A program made the translations under genes and the position numbers. Below are positions 12,301-24,281 of a DNA stretch of 64,000 nt, in pieces. The first letter of the stretch is position 1. The number at the start of each line of letters is the position of its first letter. The notes below the pieces were generated by a model. It did no database searches. It had not been told where the DNA came from and saw only the letters and a program-made list of their open reading frames with translations. This stretch comes from Hemibagrus wyckioides (taxonomy: Eukaryota > Chordata > Actinopteri > Siluriformes > Bagridae). The DNA lies in contig NC_080722.1 in the NCBI RefSeq assembly GCF_019097595.1, positions 23,103,130 through 23,167,129 on the forward strand, given 5' to 3'.

Positions 12301-12440
12301 AAGACCCGCTACACTGCTACCTTCAATAAATTCTTCTCCCCAATAACTCTGGTCAAGCTTACTTATTTTATGTATTAGATAAATCTAATACATTGGTGAG
12401 CCACCCAAACCACTGCTCAGCCAAATACAGCAAAATCTAA
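9346..12440. other. slc39a11 intron 3: no gene recognised
   Basis: Contains a CA-rich imperfect microsatellite (11588-11720) and AT-rich DNA. Small open frames (for example 9953-10216 and 11198-11428) have no family features. No ZIP11 exon could be recognised on the minus strand. Confidence 0.5.
11588..11720 (+). repeat. Imperfect CA/CACT-rich microsatellite
   Basis: ACAC, CACTC and CATGCA words alternate over about 130 bases. Confidence 0.85.
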
Positions 12441-12454
12441 CAGGGAACAACTCA

Positions 12455-12523
12455 ATATTAATGCACATGGTTTGGAATGGGACATGCAAGTGTCCACATT
12501 CTTTTGGCCATACAGTGTCCATG
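12455..12523 (+). mobile_element. Tc1 MITE end fragment
   Basis: GGAATGGGACATGCAAGTGT (12474-12493) followed by CCACATTCTTTTGGCCATAC and AGTGT matches the 3' terminal inverted repeat of the common fish Tc1 MITE (CCACATACTTTTGGCCATATAGTGT). Only one end is clear. Confidence 0.6.
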
Positions 12524-14435
12524 GATGGGATCAGAAAATGTGTCAAATTCAAGTGAACCCAACATTAGACCAATACTTGTCCTGACCTTCGGTACATGAT
12601 CAGTACATCTCTAAAGCTGAAAGGTCATTATATGAATCACTGCAAAGTAAAGCATGAATGGAATGTATACTAGTGAAACTAACACATTTGCAATTGTATA
12701 TAGAGAATGGGTTTAGAGCATTAGCATCTATACCTCGATATTGCTTTAATAGCCAATCATTTCCAAAAAAAAAATACATGAAGCTTTCACCATCAGACAC
12801 ATAAATTGTCACAGACAGGACTTAATTGCAGTCTGGCTGTGCTCTTAGTTACAGGTCAACAATGCTGCAGGAGTATGTGATGTGTTTCCTCTAATGAAGC
12901 CATTCTCTTCTCAGCCATGCGGGCAAATTGAACTGCCAGAGTGTAGCGTCATCATTTGCTATATTCACCCAGTATGACAACTCCTCTCCACCTGAGAGAA
13001 CACACACACACACACACACACACACTCATGCCCTTCCTCTCTGCTGAACAGTTAGTACCCCAGAAGTGAAGTGATTGATATGAAAGGTTAGTACTGATGC
13101 CAACAATATGTTCCAGGTGACTGAGCCCAAAGCAGTGCAGGAGGAAGAAACCATGAGGTTTGAGCACGCAGTCTGAGGCATAAAGTGACTAAAGGACAGC
13201 CGTCTGAAGGGCAGAAATACAAAGCAGCAGCATTGTTGCAGTGCGACTGCTAACATTTATTCCCAATTAAATGACTAGTGATGAAAAGTGTAAGCAAACA
13301 GTAAACAGTCACCAGCATATCTAGATCTGGCCTTTTAAGAACTATCATGCTCCATTTTGTCTCCAGTCCATCCAGATACACTCGTTTCTTTTCCATGTAT
13401 TACCCTTTTTCTCCCAAATCCTTTCCATCTGCTTCATGGCTGATTTGTACTGCTTTCCTATAAACAGGTGAGCGTGTGAGAGTGTGTGTTACAGTCACAC
13501 AGGCTCAAACTACAAGCTGACATTTTAGCAGGAACTGATTATTCAGAAGCAAACTCACTACTTAGCCTTTCCTTTTGTCCAGTCACCACACTCAGATGCC
13601 ACATGCACTGCCTGGAATCAGCTCCATATACATAACATGAATAAATAAGCCGAAAAGCTCTGCTTCTCTATGAATTATTCACAACTGGCCATACCCAACA
13701 TTTTCCTCTTATCACATGTTTTTTTATTCTAGCAGGAAAAAAAACAATCCAATTTTCACCTGTTCAGTATCAATGCAATCCTGCCAAACATTTAAAATTA
13801 GAACAATTATAGATTAATAGTAATAGAATTTTAAATTAGTATTAGAGATTGGAATACAGATTATATGCCTTTTGTAATGCATTTTTATATTGAGACACAT
13901 ATTCTGCTTTATAGCCTTTTTAGAGCAAGAGAACTTGCCCAGAACTCAAACACATCAAACATTTAATGCCTCATTTATAGAATGCTATTGGGAACAATTC
14001 TTTTATTTTTTGGGAACAAATCTTTTATGAGGATGTAATGTGTTTCGTCTGCAATCGTAATATACCAGTGGATCTGGTGCAGACTAACAATTGTGTTAAA
14101 AGGTTTCTTTATGCCTTTACTTAAATTATCCCACCTCAATACAGTTTTTGTCTGCCTTAAATATGATATGCACTGCATAGCTTTACAATGGAATACAGAG
14201 GCATGAAGACATGCTGTGTCAATGTTGGAGTGGAAGAATGTGGAACAGTGTCCTGCACATAGCCCTGACTCAACACCGACTGCACCCCTGGCCACCTGAC
14301 ATTAGTGCCTAAACTTACTAATGCTCTTGCGACTGAATGGACACTAACATTAGACTGCATAAGTGTGCACATGCCTTAAATCATACTTTGTTAAAAACAG
14401 CACTTACTCTTTTTAAAGTAAACGTCTTTCTTTTA
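12524..14435. other. slc39a11 intron 3: no gene recognised
   Basis: Holds an (AC)n tract at about 13001-13025. No exon or repeat family recognised. Confidence 0.5.
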
Positions 14436-15335
14436 AAAAATAAGACCTATGAAGCCTACTTCAAGCCATTCAGCAGGTTCAGCAGAAGTAGGTCTGGGAG
14501 CTGTAGAGAAGCAGCCCCATACCATGATTCTGCCTCAACCATTCTTCACCCTGGGTATCAAATTTTTGTCAAAAATATCTTTTAAAATAATTTTGGCACA
14601 TTGTTTGGAGGGATTTATGTGGGCTAGAATTAGTTTTTTTTTCCTCTGTGAGAAAGAGTTTCAATTTAACTACTAAACCCCACAGCCCAGACAGGTGAAG
14701 AATACAAGAGACCGTTATCACAAGTAAGGAGTGAATAATCTTGCCAGATATTCCTGCAGCTTCTTTAATAATGTCATAGGTCCCTAGACAGCCTACCAGT
14801 CTCAACTGGGATTTCAACAGATCTTTTTGTCAAATTTAGATGGACAACCTGTTCTTGGTAATGTCACTGTGATGCCACTCACTGATGATGGTACATTGTA
14901 CATCTGCTGTTTTCCTGATTGATACCTTATGACAGTGTGATCCTGCTCTTTGTGGACCCTGGCATCAGCAGTCCAATAAAACCAAGGATATAAACAGTTC
15001 ATTTTTACAGACACTTAGAGGTAATATGTTAGAGGACTCACTCCACTGATGACTGGTGCATGATGATAATTTTTGAACATGTGTAAATGTGATTGGTTAA
15101 TTCTGAGCACAGTCACATGCCCCATTATAAAAGAGTGTGCACACTTATGCATCCAGGTTACTGTCATTTTTTTCTCCCTAAAACATTTCAATTTAATTTT
15201 CACTTGAGTTCTGTTGGTTGCTTTCACTTTAAAAGTTGAATGAGATCTGACATGATTTATAAATTGGTTTCATTTTATCATACAAAAAACTATGATCACA
15301 GGGGTGTGTAGACTTTTTTTATATGCACTGTATAA
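14436..15335 (+). mobile_element. Degenerate Tc1-type element (family C)
   Basis: Landmarks in order: TAGAGAAGCAGCCCCATACC (14503-14522), 'ttcaccctgggtat' (14547-14560), 'cctgttcttggtaatgtcac' (14848-14867), 'ctgattgataccttatgaca' (14914-14933), GTGATTGGTTAATTCTGAGC (15089-15108), 'gtgtgcacacttatgcatcc' (15135-15154) and the end GGGGTGTGTAGACTTTTTTT (15301-15320) before 'atgcactgta'. This is the order of a widespread fish Tc1 copy and its 3' inverted repeat. The minus strand would carry the transposase sense, but it is heavily mutated. Confidence 0.7.
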
Positions 15336-18300
15336 AGTAACAGCTAGTGGAACACTACATTTACTATTTACTACTTTAATATCGGTGAGATGTAAAGGGG
15401 GGCCATCCACCCAAAAAATTATCACAATTTCTTATGCTCAAAGAACAGCTAAATTCTCTCAGAACAGCATTTAAAACCAGATGAATACAACTGCAAGTAT
15501 TTGAGGAATAAAGTATGTCAAAATAAAATAGACAGTTAAGAAGAAATATGTCAATTTATGCAATACATATAAGACAGAATCACAAGTACAGACTCAAGAT
15601 ATGCTAAACGGACGCAAAAATTAATACACATTTTAATATATGTAGAGACAGAGACAGCAGTGAACTGTGTCTTCCTCCGTGCTTTATTCATGACAGTACT
15701 GACATTAGTACATTTCCTGGAAGTCATCTTTACACTCAGCCATGTGTTGGGAGGTAGTGGGGATGAGTCTCTCTTTAACGCCCCAGCATGAATTCATGAA
15801 CGTTGTTAAAAAAAAAAGACATCAAAGCTCAACTACAGCTAATAAAGTCCATTTGCTACAAAACAGGATTTAACTCTTTAATTAGCTGGAGAGACCGGAG
15901 GAATTAACAGAACAGCTAGGTTTTGGTGATGTAAACAATGTGACAATAACAATCCATGTTGGGTGTCTGGGTGATTTTTAATCCAACTACAACATGGTGA
16001 ACATCAAAAACACCCATCACATATTAAAATACCACTGCTTCTGCATGAGTGATAGAGCTATAGCTTAAGGCTTTATCAAGATACTTTCAAACACAGTAAA
16101 GTGGATTTTGTAATCAGGTGACACTTTTTAAATTTTACAATCTACTGACAATTTAACAGCAGAATGATTAGAACAGAACAAGAGAGACAAGTAAAATTAA
16201 CAAATCCCAGCAATGCCGCTGTGAGCACGCAGATATCAGTGATAAAACATAAAACACTGGAGTATTACCTGAAAGGAAAAATCCACTCTGAAGTATAAGC
16301 ATATTAATATTTATAATGAATATGTGGTCTTCAGGGTTGTTTGATCTTGTAATGAAATTCTGAGTTGACCTTTTAGTTTAAACATCTTTTAAACATCGAA
16401 ATGTTGGTCTATTTTTACTTTAAATTAAAAAACGTTCCTAAATTACCCACAATGCAGTCTGACTACATGCTGTTAATCATTAAGTTGGATTTAGCCCTCA
16501 TTCCAGCTCTACCTAAAGATATGTTGCAATGTTGCAAAACACAATGCAGTAGCTCTTTCATCCTGTACTCTAATACAGGATGCTGATGACACTGTCAGCC
16601 TCATCTTATGGAGATAACTTGTGACCCCAATTAGTGAGACCTGATCATCATTTATGACCAGGTTACATTTTTCTCCTATTAAATGGCATTAGAACTGAGC
16701 TCACAATCACAATGTCTGCCTGTAATATCAGCGAGTCGCACAACAACCAACATCTTACAGGAATAATGAAAATACAAATAAGCACCAGAAACACCAAGCA
16801 CATCACAAATTAACAAATTATTAATAAACATAATGTGTTTCCAGGTGGAGATTTTCTTGAATCTGGTGACATTTGTAATCTAATTGTAAAAAAGTATTCT
16901 AATAAAGTGTCAGAAAGGACATCAATTTCTCTCACACAGGTCTAAAGGTGTACAGCAGTAGAATTAGAAAACACCAATATAAAGTTCTGAAATAGGATCA
17001 GTAAAACTCTAACACATGATCACCTCAGAACATAAGAAGCTTGCATTCAGTGTTTATTTAAGTAAAAGATAAAGCAGGAAGAACAAAGAAAAGTCAAGAG
17101 TAAAGGGTGTCATTTTTGAAACCTCTACAGTTTTATGACATCCTGAAAAAAATCTATGAAAATATAAGAGCAGGGCAAAAATAACAAGCACTAAAATACA
17201 GGTCATCACTTTCAGGTCACATCTCGCAGGTCACGCTGCTGGTCTAAGAAGCAGATTTACAGGACAGGCAGTTCTGAGCTAATGAGGTTATTAAAATGTA
17301 CATGCTACTATGGAGTGCTCTGAATTGCAGGCTTTAATGTTTAACAAGCATTTTACATGTACATTACTGCGCTACCAATGATTTACTGAGATCTCAGAAG
17401 TTATAGCAAGACACTGGATCAATGCTGAATTGTTGGCTCATTCCACTGATCCCTTCACCACAGCCAAACCTACAGTACAGAGCAGCTTCAAGAGACAGTG
17501 TGAAGGGAATGTCTGTGTGTGGGTTCTACTAGAGTTTAATGTTGTGCACTTTTTAGAGCTTTGAAATAACAAGACTAGTGTGAAACAGGACAATATCCAA
17601 AATGAAAATAAGTAGGCTGAAGAATGAGTCACAACAGATGAAATACTAGAAAAGTAACTTTTCTGAAGAAAATGCAGAGAGCACACAGCCCAAACAACCT
17701 GGTGTTGCCAGGATGTGCCAAGTGCTTGCTAATTTGTTGATATGTCTACAATGACACTGGGGTTTCTCAGTGGTTGCTATGGAACCTTACATGGTGCCTA
17801 GTTATCTGCTAGCATGACGTTAAGTTGTTGCTATGGACAGACTTACTCTATTTACAACTACGTTAACCTGCTCCTTTAACAAGATGATATCTGCTGGCAG
17901 ACTCTAAGGTAAGGTTAAAAAAAGACCTAAAAATTGCTATGTTGCTTTGTTAAAATATATTTAAGGTTTTTTAAAAGTACATGTCAAGGTATATTATAAG
18001 AGGAAAAAAATTACTTTCCTTCAATGTTAAGAAGTTTTCCAGAATTCAGCTGTACCTACTTCTGAAAGTTTTTCCAAGTCAGTTCACATATTATGAATCA
18101 TACACTGATACATGCACTGCATTGCACATCACACTGATAGAGAGCTGGTTTGAGGCTCTTACTTCCTGTACAGAGTGTGTACTGAATACATTTCAGCAAT
18201 AAGAAAGTCACCCCACAGGATCAAAACTGAATTTAAGAGCCTTCACTGACACTGCAGTGTCTCACCACTGATCAACATCAGGACAGTCTTCATCATTACT

Positions 18301-20045
18301 GAGGGCTATAAGTCAGAAGACACAAATTATGTTGCAGTTGCACATAACTATTGTCATTACAGTCTGCTTTAAAATGATTGGTACACAGTCACAAAAATGT
18401 TTGCAAATGATTGAAATGTTCCACTTCATTAGCTTGATAAACAAATTATTATTAGGAATATGTCTAAATACTAGCATTTTCTCTGAAAAGCAAATATGTT
18501 CAAGTAAGAAAATATAAGAAAAGAATATGAAAGGAATAATAATCTGACCTCCAGACAATATGATATCACTACAGTAAACTTAATCTCTATTCTTCTCCCA
18601 GAATGTATGGAAATGGCACTTAAAGTTGTAATATCTTAGCACTGATTAAGGATTTTACAAAATGTTTTTCTGCCAGAAAGGGCAATCAATATTTTCACCT
18701 CTTGAAAGTATCAAACATTAAGGAAAAGCTTTAGAATCATGTCAGTAAACCCAATAACAAATAAATCCAATAAAAGGAAGATGACCTCATGTTTACTTTA
18801 TCCATGTTACCGGAGGAATTTAAAGCACAAGCATTTGTGTTCAATCAAAATGCCACTGGTTTGTTTGAGAAGGCTATACAGATAAAACTAGCTGATTTTT
18901 TGTACATCAAGGCTACATCATTCACTGTAGTCAAACTATATCCCAAGAGACGGTACACAGCCCTTACACTCCAGTGTAAGGAGCTCTGGCATAATTTAGG
19001 TCTGCAATGCAGACCAACATGATAAAGAGCATCTTCAGCCATAACATGCCTACTTTACAATGCCAGTTGTCCATTATTCAGCTCTGATTAGTAATCTAGG
19101 GAGCAAGATTTAGCTTTCTAACAAAGCCCACTAGGGGTATGTTTGCTGGCTGCTCAATTCTGCAACAGCTGGAGATCACATCACTTGAATTGCTAAAGCC
19201 TGTTCTAGCTCCTTATCCTGGAGACACAACAATGATGAAGAGAGAATGATGAAAGTGCACATGTTTTCCTCTGATGCATGGCTATAGCAATTGCTCTGCT
19301 GGGGGTTGCTGGGATTGTGTTGCTCACCAATCCCTCTTTTTTTGTTGGACTCTTGTTTGCTAAGTGCCAGTAAAAAGAATCCCAACAGCTGTCCAAACTT
19401 CACAACCAGGTCTAGCCAAGTGCAGCTCATGTGGATTAGACAGAGGATGAAAAATGTTGAAAGGGATAAGTTTACTTGCTCACTCATAAGCAATGAAGTA
19501 TTGTGAGAAATGTTTTTTTTTATGCTGAACAAATCTTATCTGCAATGCTGCCAGAAAACTCTGAGGTAAGCAGGGTGAGATTTATATACTTACTGAGCCC
19601 AAACACATTCATTAGAACTGTCCACCTATACAATTCAGTCCAACAGATTATGAACATGCATGCAACATGTAAAGCAGAATTGTAGGTTCTCACTTTGGTG
19701 ATATTTGTGTGTCTGCATTCAGCACCTTGTCAGTGTGCATCTGAGAGATCCTTCTTTCGTGATCTACCACATTGGAGTTTGTGTGTGGATGACCTATCTG
19801 CTCTTAAAGCTCTCTGCACTGTGTCTTGCATTAGTATTCACCTCAAACACAACATTTTGTAGTTTTACAACATGGAACTGAAAGAGACTTATGTAATTAT
19901 GTGTAAACAATTTCCCCTAAGTTAAATAAAGCATCCCACTATGAATCATTTTCCACTCAACTATCAGATGTCCACCAGGAGGCCTGCAGATGGAGATGCA
20001 AGCCTAAAGAATCATCTGCATCAAAAGAACAAATAAACTACTCAC
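15336..20045. other. slc39a11 intron 3: no gene recognised
   Basis: AT-rich intron. Weak TTGCTATGG-like words recur at 17760-17840. Two small perfect hairpins lie at 18962-18981 and 18999-19015. No further ZIP11 exon was found on the minus strand. Confidence 0.5.
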
Positions 20046-20204
20046 CAAAAATGGCATCATCAGATCGGCAAAATAAACAAATGCTGCTCCCAGGACAAAA
20101 CCAATAGCAACAGGGAAGAATGCAAATGCCCCATATTTCCCAGATTCTTCTGCCATTTCAATAGCAGGGGCCAGTAGGGACCAGTATGAGGCCGCCAACA
20201 TCAC
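20046..20204 (-). CDS. slc39a11: slc39a11 coding exon 3 (ZIP11 residues 50-102)
   Basis: ZIP11 is a multi-pass ZIP-family (SLC39, GufA-like subfamily) transporter that moves zinc, and possibly copper, towards the cytosol. This exon reads VMLAASYWSLLAPAIEMA, then GAFAFFPVAIGFVLGAAFVY and ADLMMPFL, near-identical to the vertebrate ZIP11 second and third membrane segments. It is 159 bp, 53 codons, phase 0 at both ends. Splicing on the minus strand is supported by acceptor ...CTTCTCATCCATAG before 20204 and donor GTGAGT after 20046. It joins in frame to the exon at 34449-34487 across a 14,244-bp intron that holds the large minisatellite. The following exon (large cytoplasmic loop) is not visible down to position 1. 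Confidence 0.95.
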
Positions 20205-20995
20205 CTATGGATGAGAAGTAAATTAAAAATACATAAAGATGGCATGGTCAAATACACAGAAGAATTGATACAGTTCAAATAAAGGCATAAAATTATACTG
20301 ACTCAATTTAATAACTCCACTAGCAAATGTTCTGCTATTGTTAGCTCGAATGACAGTTTACCCATTTGGGTAACGGAAAGCTGACCATTAGCTCACTGAC
20401 AAATTTAAAATGCCAAACCACTCATTTGTGCAATATAGTGATTTAATCATTCCTACATTATATTACATCACCACAATATCCAGACATATTTACTGTGATT
20501 ATATTATAAATCAGTTTTGCCAGCTTGGAGGAAATGCTCCTCTTCCTGTCTTTTTCTGGCCAGCAATTCTGAACTATAATATTGTTTATTAACAACATAA
20601 CATATTATAATATTCCGATAACAGAATGCACACCAATAATAAACCATGAGATGCCCTTAAAATGTAATGAGAAAATTAAAACCAGTTCTCATTTAAGGCT
20701 TTTTGAGAAATGGGAGTCTTACAGTACTAAAGAAAAACATAGTAGGGGGAACCAGGTATCTGACCAGGGAAAGACCTGTACCCAATCCATCTGGAAACAC
20801 TGCATGTTTTAAATTGTGCAGCTTACACAACATACAGTATATTATATCATATTGGAGCCTATTGGAATTTAAGAGAAACAAAAAGGTACCTGAATTTTAT
20901 CCCAGCGATTGGTTTATGTAGATCTTAATCAGAAATGTTTTTCTTTCCTACAAAAAGAAAGGATTATCTATGCCTTTGGAAGTACAGACAGCTCA
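20205..20995. other. slc39a11 intron 2, 3' part: nothing recognised
   Basis: AT-rich intron between the exon acceptor and a TTA microsatellite; no repeats or exons recognised. Confidence 0.5.
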
Positions 20996-21000
20996 GAAAA

Positions 21001-21035
21001 AATTATTATTATAATAATTATTATTATTATTATTA

Positions 21036-21075
<40 letters not shown>
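21001..21075. repeat. (ATT)n microsatellite
   Basis: About 24 TTA/ATT units with a few interruptions. Confidence 0.95.
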
Positions 21076-21124
21076 GGACATAATATTAATTAAATATCTG
21101 TGATATGTTATGGGACCGATGAAG

Positions 21125-21178
21125 ATCTAGATAGACAGATAGATAGATACTTTATTCATCCCAAAGGATGAATTCACA
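21125..21178 (-). mobile_element. 3' tip of a LINE (AGAT-tailed)
   Basis: GATAGATAGATACTTTATTC followed by ATCCC is the reverse complement of the 3' end of the LINE at 35300-36804, which ends GGGATGAATAAAGTATC then TATC repeats. A severely 5'-truncated insertion in the opposite orientation. Confidence 0.7.
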
Positions 21179-21840
21179 ATCTACACTCTCAGAACCACAC
21201 AGTGGGGGCATTAAGGGAAGAAAGAGGAAAATCCTGCCAGTTGGGCACCTCAGGATCAATGTGTAAAGAAACATTGGATTTCATTTATAAATTTGGTATA
21301 ATTTATCACAGCTACAGGCACATCCCAGAAAAGCATAAAGATTCACTCCCCACTTTCTCTTCAGTCCAGCACCCTCTGGCACAGGATGATCATTTGGGAA
21401 CATTTTCATTTGTTCCCAAGACCTTTCATTAATGAAAGCACAGGACCAAACGGAGACACCAGCACTACATCATACTAAAAACCATGCCCATTCCTTACAA
21501 ATAACCCCACCCTCACAAATGACTACTGACTAATATATAAAGAACCTTCAACAAAAAAAACATACCTGACACAACATGTGATTTAAGAAAAGGTAAAAGA
21601 AAGACAACCATCAGCTTCACTAAAATGCAATACAAAAGCATTGTTATTCAACATCAATCACAATATCTTCTAAAGCAAAAAATAAATAAATAAATAAATA
21701 AAGCAAAATGACATACCTCTGAGGCTCCTTTTATTTTTATTGCTCACATGATCAATTACATTGGAGACCTTCACACAAAACAGTTGAAAGTTCTGTCCTA
21801 CTTCTGAGAACATGTTCAACATAATGTAACTTTTTACAAG
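21179..21840. other. Flank of the minisatellite: nothing recognised
   Basis: Unique-looking AT-rich intron with a short (AAAT)n at about 21680-21703. No repeat end can be defined at the left edge of the array. Confidence 0.5.
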
Positions 21841-24113
21841 TTGAGTTTGAGCGTGTCGAGTTTAGACGTGTTGAGTATAGATGTGTTGAGTCTGAATGTG
21901 TTGGGTTTGGGTGTATTGAGTATAGATGTGTTGAGTTTGGGCGTGTTGAGTCTGAACGTGTTGAGTTTAGGCGTGTTGAGTATAGATGTGTTAAGCCTGA
22001 ACGTGTTGAGTTTGGGTGTGTTGAGTATAGATGTGTTGAGTCTGAACGTGTTGAGTTTGGGCGTGTTGAGTATAGATGTGTTAAGCCTGAACGTGTTGAG
22101 TTTGGGTGTGTTAAGTTTGGGCGTGTTGAGTCTAGACGTGTTAAGAATAGATGTGTTGAGTCTGAACGTGTTGAGTTTGGGCGTGTTGAGTATAGATGTG
22201 TTGAGTCTGAACGTGGTGAGTTTGGGCGTGGTGAGTTTGGGCGTGGTGAGTTTGGGCGTGGTGAGTTTGGGCGTGGTGAGTATAGACGTGTTGAGTCTGA
22301 ACGTGTTGAGTTTGGGCGTGTTGAGTATAGATGTGTTGAGTGAACGTGTTGAGTTTGGGCGTGTTGAGTATAGATGTGTTGAGTTTGGGCGTGTTGAGTA
22401 TAGATGTGTTGAGTTTGGGCGTGTTGAGTATAGATGTGTTGAGTTTGGGCGTGTTGAGTTTGGGCGTGTTGAGTATAGATGTGTTAAGCCTGAACGTGTT
22501 GAGTTTGGGTGTGTTGAGTTTGGGTGTGTTGAGTTTGGGCGTGTTGAGTCTAGACATGTTGAGTATAGATGTGTTGAGTGAACGTGTTGAGTTTGGGTGT
22601 GTTGAGTATAGATGTGTTGAGTTTGGGCTTGTTGAGTTTACACGTGTTGAGTTTGGGCTTGTTGAGTTTGGGCGTGTTGAGTATAGATGTGTTAAGCCTG
22701 AACGTGTTGAGTTTGGGTGTGTTGAGTTTGGGCGTGTTGAGTCTAGACATGTTGAGTATAGATGTGTTGAGTCTGAACGTGTTGAGTTTGGGCGTGTTGA
22801 GTATGGGCGTGTTGAGTATAGATGTGTTGAGTCTGAAGGTGTTGAGTTTGGGCGTGTTGAGTATGGGCGTGTTGAGTATGGGCGTGTTGAGTTTACACGT
22901 GTTGAGTATACATATGTTGAGTCTGAACGTGTTGAGTCTGGGCGTGTTGAGTTTAGACGTGCTGAGTTTAGACGTGTTAAGTCTGAACGTGTTGAGTTTA
23001 GACGTCTTGAGTTTAGACGTGTTGAGTCTGAACGTGTTGAGTCTGGGCGTGTTGAGTTTGGGCATGTTGAGTTTACACGTGTTGAGTTTGGGCGTGTTGA
23101 GTCTGAACGTGTTGAGTTTGGGCGTGTTGAGTTTACACGTGTTGAGTTTGGGCGTGTTGAGTCTAGACATGTTGAGTATAGATGTGTTGAGTGAACGTGT
23201 TGAGTTTGGGTGTGTTGAGTATAGATGTGTTGAGTTTGGGCTTGTTGAGTTTACACGTGTTGAGTTTGGGCTTGTTGAGTTTGGGCGTGTTGAGTATAGA
23301 TGTGTTAAGCCTGAACGTGTTGAGTTTGGGTGTGTTGAGTTTGGGCGTGTTGAGTCTAGACATGTTGAGTATAGATGTGTTGAGTCTGAACGTGTTGAGT
23401 TTGGGCGTGTTGAGTATGGGCGTGTTGAGTATAGATGTGTTGAGTCTGAAGGTGTTGAGTTTGGGCGTGTTGAGTATGGGCGTGTTTAGTATAGATGTGT
23501 TGAGTTTACACGTGTTGAGTATACATATGTTGAGTCTGAACGTGCTGAGTTTGAGCGTGTTGAGTTTAGACGTGTTGAGTTTAGACATGTTGAGTTTAGA
23601 CGTGCTGAGTTTAGACGTGTTAAGTCTGAACGTGTTGAGTTTAGACGTCTTGAGTTTAGACGTGTTGAGTCTGAACGTGTTGAGTCTGGGCGTGTTGCGT
23701 TTGGGCATGTTGAGTTTACACGTGTTGAGTTTGGGCGTGTTGAGTCTGAACGTGTTGAGTTTGGGCGTGTTGAGTTTACACGTGTTGAGTTTGGGCGTGT
23801 TGAGTCTGAACGTGTTGAGTTTGGTTGTGTTGAGTTTGGGCGTGTTGAGTCTAGACATGTTGAGTATAGATGTGTTGAGTCTGAACGTGTTGAGTTTAGA
23901 CGTCTTGAGTTTAGACATGTTGAGTCTGAACGTGTTGAGTCTGGGCGTGTTGAGTTTGGGCGTGTTGAGTCTGGGCGTGTTGAGTTTGGGCGTGTTGAGT
24001 TTGGGCGTGTTAAGTCTGAACGTGTTGAGTTTAGACGTCTTGAGTTTAGACATGTTGAGTCTGAACGTGTTGAGTCTGGGCGTGTTGAGTCTGGGCGTGT
24101 TGAGTTTAGACGT
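21841..24113 (+). repeat. Minisatellite block A, 15-bp unit, heterogeneous, with higher-order repeat
   Basis: About 151 head-to-tail units of 15 bp with the frame GTGTTGAGTnnnnnC/T. The variable second half defines several unit types: TTTGGGC, TATAGAT, TCTGAAC, TTTACAC, TTTAGAC, TATGGGC and the rarer GTGTTAAGCCTGAAC. A few units are 13 bp (GTGTTGAGTGAAC). Long-range order is visible: 22548-23160 (613 bp) recurs at 23161-23848 with five extra units, and a third partial copy begins at 23849. The array lies in slc39a11 intron 2, antisense to the plus-strand reading. Long open frames on both strands follow from the period being a multiple of three. Confidence 0.98.
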
Positions 24114-24281
24114 TTAGTTTAGTTTAATCTCTATGTTTAGCTCAGTGTTTGTCTGCATCACTGTACTTTGTCTTTGTTATGTGTAGCACCTTTGGTATAG
24201 GAGGAACGTTGTTTCACTTCACTGTGTACTGCATCAGCTATATATGGTTGAAGTGACAAAGCTTCTTTGACTGAGTTTTCA
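24114..24281 (+). other. Unique spacer between minisatellite blocks, LINE/SINE-3'-end-like
   Basis: A 168-bp non-tandem segment. It holds GTTTCACTTCACTGTGTACT (24210-24229), CAGCTATATATGGTTGAAGT (24235-24254) and 'gacaaagcttctttgactga', which resemble the 3' end of a common fish LINE (TATATATGGTTGAAATGACAATAAAGCTTCTTGACTTGA type). The resemblance is from memory. The tail's TTGACT rhythm is close to the TTGAGTTTGAG core of the flanking arrays. Confidence 0.55.

Noticed and set aside
20693..20921. Overlapping open frames on both strands near slc39a11 exon 3
   Set aside because: No ZIP11 similarity, no splice-site support; chance frames.
21841..24117. Open frames of 246-308 codons over block A resembling a pentapeptide-repeat protein
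   Set aside because: Same cause. The repeats do not follow the A(D/N)LXX pattern of real pentapeptide-repeat proteins, and the frame switches at every 13-bp unit.
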